From Oceanococcus sp. (GTDB lineage Bacteria; Pseudomonadota; Gammaproteobacteria; Nevskiales; Oceanococcaceae): a stretch of 64,000 nucleotides of DNA. The stretch lies in the NCBI GenBank assembly GCA_030147945.1, contig JASBUL010000035.1, forward strand, positions 1-64,000. The letters run 5' to 3'. The position numbers and the translations under genes were made by a program. Shown piece after piece: positions 55,977 to 64,000 of this stretch; position 1 is the first letter of the stretch, and each line of letters starts with the position of its first letter. The notes under the pieces are model-generated. The model searched no databases. It was not told where the DNA came from and saw only the letters and a list, made by a program, of their open reading frames with translations.

Positions 55977-58900
55977 TCAGGGCTCGGCCGGGGGCTGGGT
56001 ATCGGCGGCGCACAGCGGATAGGCCGGCCCGTTGCGGAAGCGGATCGGTGCACTGACTGCGGCCACTTCCGGACTTTGACCATCGCCATCAGCATCGCCC
56101 AGGTCCAGGATGCGCACGTAACGCCACTGCTCATCGTTGTCCGGCGTCACGTTGAAGCTGAAATTGGCACCATCATGCTCATGCAGCACAACACCGCCCG
56201 GCCCGATGACCTGAATGCGCGGCGTAGCCAGACCAGACACCTCGACTTCAAAGCTCAGATTGTCTGCCGCCACGCGACTGCCCATGGGCCAGCGCACGTT
56301 GTTGCTGCTCAGCGCATCGAACGCGATCCGCACGGTGTTGTAGCCGTGAGCCAGGGCGTAGAAACGGCGCGCCTGCATGGCCGATTTGAGCGCCGCGCGC
56401 GAACGATCGGGCGCCAGCAGCACGGTCTTGGCCCGGTACGGCTGCGCCCACATCACACCATGCTCATCCTCGGCCCCGACCGGGCCCAAATGCCAGCCCT
56501 GATCCAGGGCGTGGGCGAACCAGCCGCCGTCCGGCGCATCGTGGTCCGCTTCGTAGTAATCGCCGGATTTGCCGAACATCTCGATCCCGACCATGTGCGC
56601 CGCAGCGTCTGGCCGGAATGCCAGATTGTTCCAGGCATAGGCCGGATCACCATCAATGACCAGTTCGCACGCGCTGTCCAGCGGACCGAAGTTGTCGCAC
56701 ACACTGTGGAAGGCATCCTCACGCCCGGGGTGGTTGAACACCGCCACCGCATCGTTGCCGCCGCCCAGGCTGGCCGGCAAGCCCAGCCACAGCCAGAAAT
56801 CCTCCATACTGGCCAGATAACCGGTGCCGGTTTTGGCATTGATGTTGTGCTCGGAGAAATACACGCTGATGTGGCCGAAACGGTCCGAGGTCCATTCGTA
56901 GCCGCGAAACGCGCTGAACTGGTCATCGGAAGCCTCATCGGCCATGCGCTGGGTGGCTTGCCATTTCATCAGACCGTCCGGTGACAGCTGCAGACAATCC
57001 AGCAGCTCCGCCGAGGCACAGCCGGTATCCAGCGTGATCGGCAGCAACATGTTGTCGGAGTGCTCGGCACCGCCCATGAAATCCAGCCCCTGGGCTTTGC
57101 CGGCGGCGTAGTAATCCGCCGGCGTGGTGCCGATCTCACCGTCGGAGTAACCACTGTGCTCATGCAGGGAGCCGAGCAGGTGCATCAACGTCGGCGGCGT
57201 CGGCACATGGCAAGCCGCCTGCGACGGTTCGCCCATCAGCGGCAGATCGGCCAGCGGCGGCGCGCTCAGCGGCACGGCCACCGCCTGCAGCGGCACGCGC
57301 ACATTGTTGGCGTAGGGCTCGCCGATGTTGTGCGGGGTCTGTGTCGGCACGATGTACTGCCACTGGCGTGCGTCGATCTCGGTGCTGGTCAGCGGGGTGA
57401 AGGCGTTGTCGCTGTCATGGGTCACAAAGTAGTGAATGCCATGGCTGCCATAGGCGCCTTGACGCTGCTCACAGTCCTGCAGCGTGGCACCGCTGTAATC
57501 CAGCGGATAGCCGGCCTGCTGGTCATACGACTGCCGCACCAGACCATTGCTCCACTCGTAGCTTTCCCCCGGATAGGGCCGCGCCACCGGATCATCGCCG
57601 GTGCCATCATCCAGGCAGGCATCGTCACGGTAGTACGGGACCACCAGCGGATTGGCCAGCGAGGTCAGCCCAACCAGCTCGAAGCTGTAGATCAGCGACC
57701 CGGCATCGCCCTTGCCGGACACCTGCTCCCAGTTGTTGAAGGCCAGCGGCACGTTGAAGCTGGGGTCGGTGACATCGACGAAGAACGGACAACGGCCATT
57801 GCTGGCCGGCGGGATGGAGCCATCGTTGCCGACACACTCAAGCAGCGGAATCGGCGCGTAGCCGTCGACATTGCCCAGGTCATCGTTGCGCCCGTCGATC
57901 GGTACGCCCTGGGGCCGCAGCATGGTGTAGTAACGCCCCGCGGCAACCCCGGCAGCCGCTTCCTCGGCACTCGGCAGCATCGCCTCGCGGTTGTAATCCC
58001 AGCTGGTGTACAAACCATCTGGCGGGATCGGGTGCACGCGTACGCGGTAGTGGTAGCTGATGGCGTCGCGATAGAAGGTCTCGGTCTTGGTCACATTGGT
58101 GCCGGAATCGGCACCCCAGACCTCGCGAATGCAGCGCACCGGGCCGCAACGCTCACCAATCAGGGCACTGTTGGCCTCCCAGTTGACCTGCTCATCCTCG
58201 AAGCCGACCAGAGAGATGACCGAATCCGGCGACTGCTGGAATGCCCGACCCTTCCAGCGGTCGATCAGATCAGGCCGTTGCGCCCACTGCTCGGCCCCCT
58301 CGCTGTCAGGGGCGCGCACCCGCAGGTCACGCACCATCCAGCGGCCCGAAGCCTGGAACCGGTAAGTGTCGGTGGTCACGCTCAGACCGTCTCGCGGGAA
58401 GCGGTCGCTCGACGGGCACACATACATGTTCTCGCCGGCATCGAAGCTGCATTGCGCCGCATCACCGTGGTACTGCTCCAGCTCGGTCACGCACACCGTG
58501 CCGGACAGATTGGCCCCGTACGAGGTGTTGCTGGTGCCCAATTTCTCCGGATCGTCGCCGGCAAACAGGTTGCGATCGATCCATTGATCGGCATCGGCCG
58601 CACGCTGGTAGTTGATGTAGCCGCTGGCGGCCGAGAAACTTGAACCGCCCGGACGCACCACCAGGTACACCGCGCGCACGCTTTGCGGTGCCAGCGGATC
58701 GAGCACATTGATCAACTGCACGGCGTGCCAGTCGTCGGGGAAGTCCACCCCGCTATAGAGATCGCCTGCGTCACGCGCCATGAACACGATCTCATCGTCA
58801 TCATCCAGGCCTTGCACCGGGTCGGGCTTGGCCCCTTGGCCTGCCGGATACTGCCGGGTGCAGGTGCCGTCGACCATCATCCAGCTTTCCACCCCGTGGG

Positions 58901-61157
58901 TGTGGCTGTCATCGCCGTTGTCCCACACATAGGTGTTCTCCGGATCGGTGCCGGAGTAGGTCGAGAAACCGGAATTGGCATTGGCCAGGAAATAAGGCGC
59001 GCGCTCATCGACCTGCAACGGGATTTCGACAAACTCGCCGCTGTCAGCATCGAAACGGAACGCGGCCAGATTCTCGACCGCCACATGGCCCTGAGCACCG
59101 AGGCTGCCAGCCAGGGGATAAAGCATCTCGCCATTGTGCGCATCACGCACCTGACCAAGACCAACCGGGTCCAGCAGTATGCCGCTGTACAGCGCACCGG
59201 ACGGGTACGGATAGGCTACGCCGAAGGCCGCGGGCACCGACCACCCGGCCAGCTTGGAACCGGTCAGCACCACCGGCGCGGCGTCACGCGCCGTGCCCAG
59301 CAGCTGCAGCACCGCCTCGTCCAGCTCGCCGTCCAGGCCGACACCGGTTTCGCCAGGGCGCGTGGGATCGAAGCCTTCGGACAGATCAGACAGATTTTCG
59401 ACCAGATTGCTCACCGCCGTTGCGGTGTGCTCGGCGACACTCTCGGGATTGCTGTCGAGCAGCGCGGTGAGCAGCGGACTGATGTCGGCGCTGGTGGCCG
59501 CCAGCAGACCGAGCAAACCGCTGCCGTAGTCCGGCGCAGCGCCAGACACCTGCTGTGGCGTCACCGTGACGCGCACCGTGTCGGCATCGCTGGCCGCGTC
59601 GTCATCGATGACACTCAACTCGAACAGCAGATCCGTGGCCACGGCCACCTCAGGCGCGGTGAAACTGGCCTGCAGTTGATCGGCATCATTCAGGGCAACC
59701 TGCGGCGCCCCATTGTCGAGCTGCGTCCACAACACGCTGCTGATCGTGCCATCGGGGTCGCTGCTGGCGCTGCCATCCAGGACCACGTCAGCGCCGCTTT
59801 GCGCCTGCTGATCCGCACCGGCGTCCGCGGCGGGCGGCAGGTTGTCGGTCTGGGCCGGTGACACGGCCACCGTGGTGGTGTCGCTGGCCTCGGCGTTGTC
59901 ACTGTCGCGAACGGTCAGCTCGAACACCAGGTCGGTGGTTTGATCGACCTGCGGCGCCACAAAGCTGGCCTGCGCCTGATCGGCGTTGTTGAGCGTGACC
60001 GCCGGGCCACTCAGCTGAGCCCAGAAAAAGCTCACGCTGCCTTCGTTGTCCGAACCGCTACCCGTCAGATCAACGTTATCGCCACTGAATACTGACTGGG
60101 CGGCCCCGGCATCGGCCAGCGGCGGCTGGTTGGGTGCCGGCGTCGGACTGTTCGACGGGGTGGCTGTTGGTGTCGCCGTAGGGCTGGGTGTCGCGCTTGG
60201 CGACGGACTGACGCCCGGCGTGGGGCTGGCGCTGCTGGTCGGCGCCGGACTCGGCGAAGCACTGGTCTGCGGCGTTGCCGTCGGGGTCGGGCTGCCCTCG
60301 GGCAGGATCGTGATTTGCACATCAGCGCTGTCGATCGCGCCATCGTCATCAGTGACCGTGAGGCGCAGCGTCACCTGTGTCTGCATGGACACGCTGGGCG
60401 CTATGAACGTCGGTGAAGCCTGCTGCGCATCGCTGAGCTGAACCGTCGGCCCGTCCAGCTGCTGCCAGCGGAAACTGATCTGCCCATCGCTGTCACTGCC
60501 CAGCCCGGTGAGGCTGACGTCCCAGCCGGAAACGACGGTTGAGGGTGCCTGTGCAGCCGCCATCGGCGCCTGATTGGCCGCACCATGAAGCCGGATGTGA
60601 TCAACAGTGGCGCCAAGATGGGCTCGGGTAGCCGCCATCGACACCAGTTGCGGGCAGCGCTCGGTGCCGCTGGCCTGAAGAAATGCCTCAAGCTGCGGGT
60701 CGCTGGCAAACGCGGCAGCAGCCTGATCAAACACCAGACTGCGTTGCTGCCCGGCCGCCCTCACCGGCGCAAGCAGCTGGATGCCGTTAGCCGGCTCGCA
60801 ATCCGCATCCAGCGTGAGCAACAACCTGGCAATATTGAACACCGCATCCGGGGCGTCGGACAGACCGTTCGCAGCGCGAAGATCCAGCGGAGTGACATAG
60901 GCTGCAGGGATCAGTTGGCCGAGTTGAATGTCGCCGATGGCGAAGCTCACTGGCTCATCGCCGAGGTAGCTGAAATGCCCCGCCGGGTCGGTCAGCCCCT
61001 GCCCACCCAAGCCGCTATAGGCCAGCCCCTGAACGGCGCTGTCGTGGAACTGCCCCACCTGGTTGGCGACTTGCCCGCCTCCGACGTCATCGCTGGAACA
61101 GCCCAGCACAAAAACGCTGGCGCACAGCGCGGCCACACCTAACGGCGATCTGATCAT
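55977..61157 (-). CDS. giant lipoprotein with PKD-like domains and PHP (CehA/McbA-type) hydrolase domain
   Basis: 1726 residues, lipobox VLGC at Cys20 with Ser at +2 (outer membrane predicted). Residues about 30-190: N-terminal domain (GLAYSGLGGQGLTDPAGHFSYL). About 197-286, 344-434 and 440-533: three PKD/REJ-like beta domains, with a Pro/Thr/Ser spacer at 288-343. About 1329-1640: a PHP-type domain with LHEHSGYSDG and GAEHSDNM, and later GYEWTSDRFGHISVYF, matching the CehA/McbA metallohydrolase family. Metal-dependent phosphoesterase or carbamate-type hydrolase is possible. The gene is monocistronic, with many Cys (about 24 in the mature part). Function unknown. Confidence 0.8.
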   Translation of the reverse strand: MIRSPLGVAALCASVFVLGCSSDDVGGGQVANQVGQFHDSAVQGLAYSGLGGQGLTDPAGHFSYLGDEPVSFAIGDIQLGQLIPAAYVTPLDLRAANGLSDAPDAVFNIARLLLTLDADCEPANGIQLLAPVRAAGQQRSLVFDQAAAAFASDPQLEAFLQASGTERCPQLVSMAATRAHLGATVDHIRLHGAANQAPMAAAQAPSTVVSGWDVSLTGLGSDSDGQISFRWQQLDGPTVQLSDAQQASPTFIAPSVSMQTQVTLRLTVTDDDGAIDSADVQITILPEGSPTPTATPQTSASPSPAPTSSASPTPGVSPSPSATPSPTATPTATPSNSPTPAPNQPPLADAGAAQSVFSGDNVDLTGSGSDNEGSVSFFWAQLSGPAVTLNNADQAQASFVAPQVDQTTDLVFELTVRDSDNAEASDTTTVAVSPAQTDNLPPAADAGADQQAQSGADVVLDGSASSDPDGTISSVLWTQLDNGAPQVALNDADQLQASFTAPEVAVATDLLFELSVIDDDAASDADTVRVTVTPQQVSGAAPDYGSGLLGLLAATSADISPLLTALLDSNPESVAEHTATAVSNLVENLSDLSEGFDPTRPGETGVGLDGELDEAVLQLLGTARDAAPVVLTGSKLAGWSVPAAFGVAYPYPSGALYSGILLDPVGLGQVRDAHNGEMLYPLAGSLGAQGHVAVENLAAFRFDADSGEFVEIPLQVDERAPYFLANANSGFSTYSGTDPENTYVWDNGDDSHTHGVESWMMVDGTCTRQYPAGQGAKPDPVQGLDDDDEIVFMARDAGDLYSGVDFPDDWHAVQLINVLDPLAPQSVRAVYLVVRPGGSSFSAASGYINYQRAADADQWIDRNLFAGDDPEKLGTSNTSYGANLSGTVCVTELEQYHGDAAQCSFDAGENMYVCPSSDRFPRDGLSVTTDTYRFQASGRWMVRDLRVRAPDSEGAEQWAQRPDLIDRWKGRAFQQSPDSVISLVGFEDEQVNWEANSALIGERCGPVRCIREVWGADSGTNVTKTETFYRDAISYHYRVRVHPIPPDGLYTSWDYNREAMLPSAEEAAAGVAAGRYYTMLRPQGVPIDGRNDDLGNVDGYAPIPLLECVGNDGSIPPASNGRCPFFVDVTDPSFNVPLAFNNWEQVSGKGDAGSLIYSFELVGLTSLANPLVVPYYRDDACLDDGTGDDPVARPYPGESYEWSNGLVRQSYDQQAGYPLDYSGATLQDCEQRQGAYGSHGIHYFVTHDSDNAFTPLTSTEIDARQWQYIVPTQTPHNIGEPYANNVRVPLQAVAVPLSAPPLADLPLMGEPSQAACHVPTPPTLMHLLGSLHEHSGYSDGEIGTTPADYYAAGKAQGLDFMGGAEHSDNMLLPITLDTGCASAELLDCLQLSPDGLMKWQATQRMADEASDDQFSAFRGYEWTSDRFGHISVYFSEHNINAKTGTGYLASMEDFWLWLGLPASLGGGNDAVAVFNHPGREDAFHSVCDNFGPLDSACELVIDGDPAYAWNNLAFRPDAAAHMVGIEMFGKSGDYYEADHDAPDGGWFAHALDQGWHLGPVGAEDEHGVMWAQPYRAKTVLLAPDRSRAALKSAMQARRFYALAHGYNTVRIAFDALSSNNVRWPMGSRVAADNLSFEVEVSGLATPRIQVIGPGGVVLHEHDGANFSFNVTPDNDEQWRYVRILDLGDADGDGQSPEVAAVSAPIRFRNGPAYPLCAADTQPPAEP
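60129..60296 (-). repeat. Pro/Thr/Ser-rich spacer repeat in the giant lipoprotein
   Basis: Codes for residues 288-343: repeated SPTPTATP / SPSPSATP units. A flexible, probably extended linker between two PKD-like domains. The DNA shows short tandem variation around GGCGTCGG/GGACTGG words, so copy number may vary between strains. Confidence 0.7.
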
Positions 61158-61261
61158 TTTGGTCTCCTACACCCCCGGCTCCGGATATCGTTGTGAATTT
61201 GACGGAGCGGCTGTGCAGGATTTTAGTCATAGAGGACTGGACCCACAGTCGTAATTTCTGG

Positions 61262-61753
61262 CTAGGACGCCACGTAAGCCAGTGGCAGCTCGGTGTTATC
61301 AATCACCCGCCGCAACACGAAACTGGAATGCACCCCGCTGACCCCGGGAATACGGGTCAGCCGGTTGAGCAGAAACTCCTGATAGGTGTCCATGTCCGGG
61401 ACCACCACCTTGAGCTGGTAGTCGGCCTCCTGACCGGTGATCAGATAGCATTCCTGCACCTCCGGATAAGCCGCCACCTGTTCCTCGAAGCTGGCGAATC
61501 GTTCCGGGGTGTGCCGATCCATGCCGATCAGCACGATCACAGTCAGCGACAAACCCAGCTTTCTGTGATCAAGCAGGGTCACGCGACGCCGGATCACACC
61601 GGCATCCTCCAGAGCCCGCACCCGGCGCGAGCACGGCGAGGCGGACAGACCGACACGCTCGGCCAACTGCTGGTTGGTCAGCCCCCCATCGCGTTGCAAC
61701 TCATCGAGTATGCGCTGATCCAGCCGATCAAGACTGACTTGTTTTGTGGCCAT
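61262..61753 (-). CDS. Lrp/AsnC family transcriptional regulator
   Basis: 163 residues: helix-turn-helix at about 8-60 (LDQRILDELQRDGGLTNQQLAERVGLSASPCSRRVRALEDAGVI) and RAM ligand-binding domain at about 68-150 (YLITGQEADYQLKVVVPDMDTYQ). Divergent from leuA with 172 bases between, and more than 12 kb from bkd. In Pseudomonas BkdR, also an Lrp-type protein, sits next to bkd. Regulation of leuA by this protein is a natural hypothesis. The minus strand carries TATAAAT about 10 bases before its ATG, so its transcript may have a very short leader. Confidence 0.9.
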   Translation of the reverse strand: MATKQVSLDRLDQRILDELQRDGGLTNQQLAERVGLSASPCSRRVRALEDAGVIRRRVTLLDHRKLGLSLTVIVLIGMDRHTPERFASFEEQVAAYPEVQECYLITGQEADYQLKVVVPDMDTYQEFLLNRLTRIPGVSGVHSSFVLRRVIDNTELPLAYVAS

Positions 61754-61925
61754 AAAGACGATTTATATCAAGATTTGATTTATTTTTAGCGATTCGTGCC
61801 AATTTGACATGAACAAAGGCCAAAAAAGCAAACCTATTGCGCCGCTTCGGGCGTACAATTTGTCCCATCGGCAGACCACCTGACCGGACCAAAACCCACA
61901 CCGCAGCCGCGCGAAGAGAACACTT
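61754..61925. promoter_or_regulatory. lrp-like / leuA divergent control region
   Basis: 172 bases, A/T-rich from 61754 to about 61835. On the plus strand TACAAT at 61854-61859 is a good -10 for leuA with a weak -35. TTGACA at 61804-61809 has no partner -10 at normal spacing. The A/T-rich stretch (AAATCAAAT, GATTTATTTTT) suits an Lrp-type DNA-bending regulator. No attenuator-type leader peptide with Leu codons was seen. Confidence 0.45.
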
Positions 61926-63599
61926 ATGGCTTTTGATCACAGCAAATACCGCCCGTTCGCCCCCATCCGCAAGACCGACCGGCGCTGGCCGGATCGCGTC
62001 ATCGAGAGCGCGCCGACCTGGTGCGCGGTGGACCTTCGCGACGGCAACCAGGCGCTGATCAAACCCATGAACGTGCAGCAGAAACAGCGCCTGTTCGATC
62101 TGCTGGTCAAGATCGGCGTCAAGGAAATCGAAATCGGCTTTCCGGCCGCCAGCCAGCCAGATTTCGATTTCTGCCGCAAGCTGATCGAGGAAGAGCGGGT
62201 TCCGGAGGATGTCACCATCCAGGTCCTGACCCAGGCCCGCCCGGAGCTGATCGCGCGCAGTTTTGAAGCCCTGAAAGGCGCGCGCCGCGCCATCGTGCAT
62301 GTGTACAACTCCACCTCCACGGTGCAGCGCGAGCAGGTCTTCGGCATGGACCGTGAAGGCATCAAGGGCATCGCTGTGCGCGGGGCCGAGATCGTCAAAC
62401 AGCATGCCGAGCAAAATCCGCAAACCGACTGGACGTTCCAGTATTCGCCGGAAAGTTTCACCGGCACCGAACTGGATTACGCCGTTGAGGTCATCGACGC
62501 GGTGACCGGCGTGTGGCGCCCGGATCAAGGCCAGCGGGTCATCATCAACCTGCCGGCCACGGTCGAAATGGCCACCCCCAATGTGTATGCCGATCAGATC
62601 GAAACCATCTGCGACAGCATCCGCTGGCGCGAGCACGTCGAGATCAGCCTGCACACCCACAATGACCGCGGTTGCGGCGTGGCCGCAGCCGAACTGGGCG
62701 TGATGGCCGGCGCCGACCGGGTCGAAGGCACCCTGCTGGGCAACGGCGAGCGCACCGGCAACATGGATCTGGTGACCGCCGCGATGAACCTGTACTCGCA
62801 GGGCGTCGACCCTCGGCTGGATTTGTCCGGCATGCGCGAGATCATCGAAACGGTTGAAGCCTGCACCGAAATCAGCACCCACCCGCGCCACGCATACGCC
62901 GGCGAGCTGGTCTTCACCGCCTTCTCCGGCAGCCATCAGGACGCCATTCGCAAATGTCTGACGCAACGCAAGGACGGCGATGTGTGGAATGTGGCCTATC
63001 TGCCCATCGATCCGGCGGATCTGGGACGCCGCTACGAAGAAGTGGTGCGCATCAACAGTCAGTCCGGCAAGGGCGGCGTGGCCCATGTGCTGGAGCGTGA
63101 TTACCGCATCAGCCTGCCGCGCTGGCTGCAGATCGAGTTTGCCCAGGTGGTTCAGCGCGAAGCCGAAAACACCGGTGGCGAGATCGATTCACGCAGCATC
63201 CATCAGCTGTTCGAGCGCGACTATCTGAACATCGCAGCGGGCTGGGAGCTGCACGGCTACGACCTGCACCGCGGCGATGATGGTGTCGAAGCCGCCCTGA
63301 GCTTTGGCGAGATCAGCCTGCGCGGGCACGGGCACGGCGTGGTCGAAGCCGTGGTCGCCGCGCTGCAGCAGCACTGCGCGGCCGAAATCGCGGTCGAAGC
63401 CTATGACGAGTTTGCCCTGGGTGAAGGCACCGCAGCCAACGCACTGGCATGCATCCGCGTGCTGATCAACGGTGCGCCATTCAGCGCCGCCGCGCTGGCC
63501 GAAGACACCACATCGGCAACCCTGCAGGCTTTGCTCAGCGCGGTTGCACGCGCTGGCGTGACCAGCCACAGCGCTGCACCCGCCGCCGCCACGGCTTAA
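61926..63599 (+). CDS. leuA: 2-isopropylmalate synthase, long class
   Basis: First committed enzyme of leucine synthesis: acetyl-CoA plus 2-ketoisovalerate to 2-isopropylmalate. 557 residues. Catalytic barrel with VDLRDGNQALIKPM (Arg, Asp and metal site) and HTHNDRGCGVAAAELGVMAGADRVEGTLLGNGERTGN (His-X-His metal ligands). The C-terminal regulatory domain (about 430-540) includes GHGHGVVEAVV. The sequence matches the long type 2 LeuA of Pseudomonas and yeast rather than the E. coli type. Transcribed away from the Lrp-type gene. Confidence 0.96.
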   Translation: MAFDHSKYRPFAPIRKTDRRWPDRVIESAPTWCAVDLRDGNQALIKPMNVQQKQRLFDLLVKIGVKEIEIGFPAASQPDFDFCRKLIEEERVPEDVTIQVLTQARPELIARSFEALKGARRAIVHVYNSTSTVQREQVFGMDREGIKGIAVRGAEIVKQHAEQNPQTDWTFQYSPESFTGTELDYAVEVIDAVTGVWRPDQGQRVIINLPATVEMATPNVYADQIETICDSIRWREHVEISLHTHNDRGCGVAAAELGVMAGADRVEGTLLGNGERTGNMDLVTAAMNLYSQGVDPRLDLSGMREIIETVEACTEISTHPRHAYAGELVFTAFSGSHQDAIRKCLTQRKDGDVWNVAYLPIDPADLGRRYEEVVRINSQSGKGGVAHVLERDYRISLPRWLQIEFAQVVQREAENTGGEIDSRSIHQLFERDYLNIAAGWELHGYDLHRGDDGVEAALSFGEISLRGHGHGVVEAVVAALQQHCAAEIAVEAYDEFALGEGTAANALACIRVLINGAPFSAAALAEDTTSATLQALLSAVARAGVTSHSAAPAAATA

Positions 63600-63607
63600 G
63601 CCCGCAG

Positions 63608-63635
63608 CGTGGCCTGCACAACAGCGCAGGCCACG
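63608..63635 (+). terminator. hairpin after leuA
   Basis: Ten-base perfect stem (CGTGGCCTGC at 63608-63617 with GCAGGCCACG at 63626-63635), loop of eight bases. Located nine bases after the leuA stop. No T-run follows, so termination may be incomplete. Confidence 0.6.
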
Positions 63636-63671
63636 TGCATCGTTCGGGCTCACTCTGCGCCCAGAGCGAAA

Positions 63672-63700
63672 TTGCTGCACAGCAACATAACGCGTAGAAT
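63672..63700 (+). promoter_or_regulatory. candidate sigma-70 promoter of the SulP gene
   Basis: TTGCTG (63672-63677), 17-base spacer, TAGAAT (63695-63700). This leaves a leader of about 130 bases before the SulP ATG. The remainder of the gap (63701-63834) has no clear hairpin. Confidence 0.5.
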
Positions 63701-63834
63701 CCGCATCCGCGCGCTTGTCCGATCCGCCCCGTTCAGCGGCTCAAACCCCCACGACACAGCGCACCTGACCCCCGATGTTCTGCCGAGTGCGGCGCTCGCC
63801 TGCCCGCTCCCGGCTGCCTGCTGTGCAAATCAAC

Positions 63835-64000
63835 ATGATGCAAACCCTCCGCCAGGACTGGCTTTCCAATATCCGCAACGATGTGCTGGCCGGTCTGGTC
63901 GTGGCGCTGGCCCTGATCCCGGAAGCCATTGCCTTCTCGATCATCGCCGGGGTCGACCCCAAGGTTGGCCTCTACGCTTCGTTCTGCATTGCCGTGGTCA
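63835..64000 (+). CDS. SulP family anion transporter, 5' end only
   Basis: The first 55 residues are visible: [30 protein letters not shown], continuing [20 protein letters not shown], the standard N-terminal helix and first membrane segments of SulP (sulfate permease/SLC26). Two adjacent ATGs (63835, 63838). SulP proteins carry sulfate, bicarbonate or other anions; the transported ion cannot be told from this part. The gene runs off the window. Confidence 0.85.
   Translation, partial: MMQTLRQDWLSNIRNDVLAGLVVALALIPEAIAFSIIAGVDPKVGLYASFCIAVV

Noticed and set aside
55101-58643. Long plus-strand frames (55101-56984 and 57060-58643)
   Set aside because: Antisense to the RimK-type ligase and to the giant lipoprotein, both of which have clear domains.
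60129-60296. Possible minisatellite or CRISPR-like repeat
   Set aside because: Units are short, irregular and in frame, encoding a Pro/Thr/Ser linker; no spacer-repeat structure.
61728-63086. 452-codon minus-strand frame
   Set aside because: Antisense to leuA, overlapping the lrp-like start; no domain recognised.

Overview
The window is one uninterrupted stretch of gammaproteobacterial chromosome, GC-rich, gene-dense and uniform in base use. No rRNA, tRNA, CRISPR array, insertion sequence, phage or integration scar was seen. Conserved housekeeping order places it in Gammaproteobacteria: cinA-recA-recX-alaS, divergent mutS, and the gloB/yafS/rnhA/dnaQ/mltD neighbourhood known from E. coli. 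The lifestyle genes point to an aerobic marine or hydrocarbon/lipid-using lineage of the Nevskiales/Salinisphaerales type: a DUF1302/DUF1329 pair, fadBA, leucine dehydrogenase with a branched-chain keto-acid dehydrogenase, and an Mrp-like antiporter. That placement is inference, not proof.

Layout. 1-7391: DNA repair and translation (alaS, recX, recA, cinA, mutS) and the sulfate-activation kinase cysC. 7602-14854: a ten-gene Mrp-like cation/proton antiporter operon of unusual composition. 14864-19668: yafS-rnhA-dnaQ-Popeye-like protein on the minus strand, and gloB-mltD on the plus strand. 19900-28748: a nine-gene, tightly coupled operon for a predicted trans-envelope machine: a coiled-coil periplasmic protein, three TPR proteins (two of them lipoproteins), a small exported protein, one MotA/TolQ/ExbB channel, two ExbD/TolR proteins and a TonB-like protein with an AgmX/PglI-type C terminus. 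It resembles the Agl/Glt energy-coupled systems more than an iron TonB system and is my best candidate for an undescribed system. 28801-33546: an ECF-type sigma factor with a DUF3379 partner, then a DUF1302 outer-membrane protein and DUF1329. 34412-37745: fadBA beta-oxidation complex. 37973-38830: histone-H1/AlgP-like Lys-Ala-Thr protein. 38890-43024: lipoproteins, a diguanylate cyclase, a FemAB/GNAT-like protein and a TfoX-N protein. 42995-49003: the ldh-bkdA1-bkdA2-bkdB-lpd operon for leucine/valine/isoleucine breakdown. 49096-53281: CorA, MscS, DUF3293, DUF2804 and ArfB. 53274-55877: a convergent GNAT-C39 peptidase fusion and RimK-type ATP-grasp ligase, a predicted peptide-modification pair. 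55977-61157: a 1726-residue lipoprotein with PKD-like domains and a PHP (CehA/McbA-type) hydrolase domain. 61262-64000: an Lrp/AsnC regulator divergent from leuA, then the start of a SulP transporter.

How the genes fit together. Fatty-acid oxidation (fadBA) and branched-chain amino-acid oxidation (ldh-bkd) both supply acyl-CoA, while leuA with its divergent Lrp-type gene covers leucine synthesis. cysC and the SulP gene, at opposite ends, may both serve sulfur assimilation. Most operons use 1-4 base stop/start overlaps, which implies strong translational coupling.
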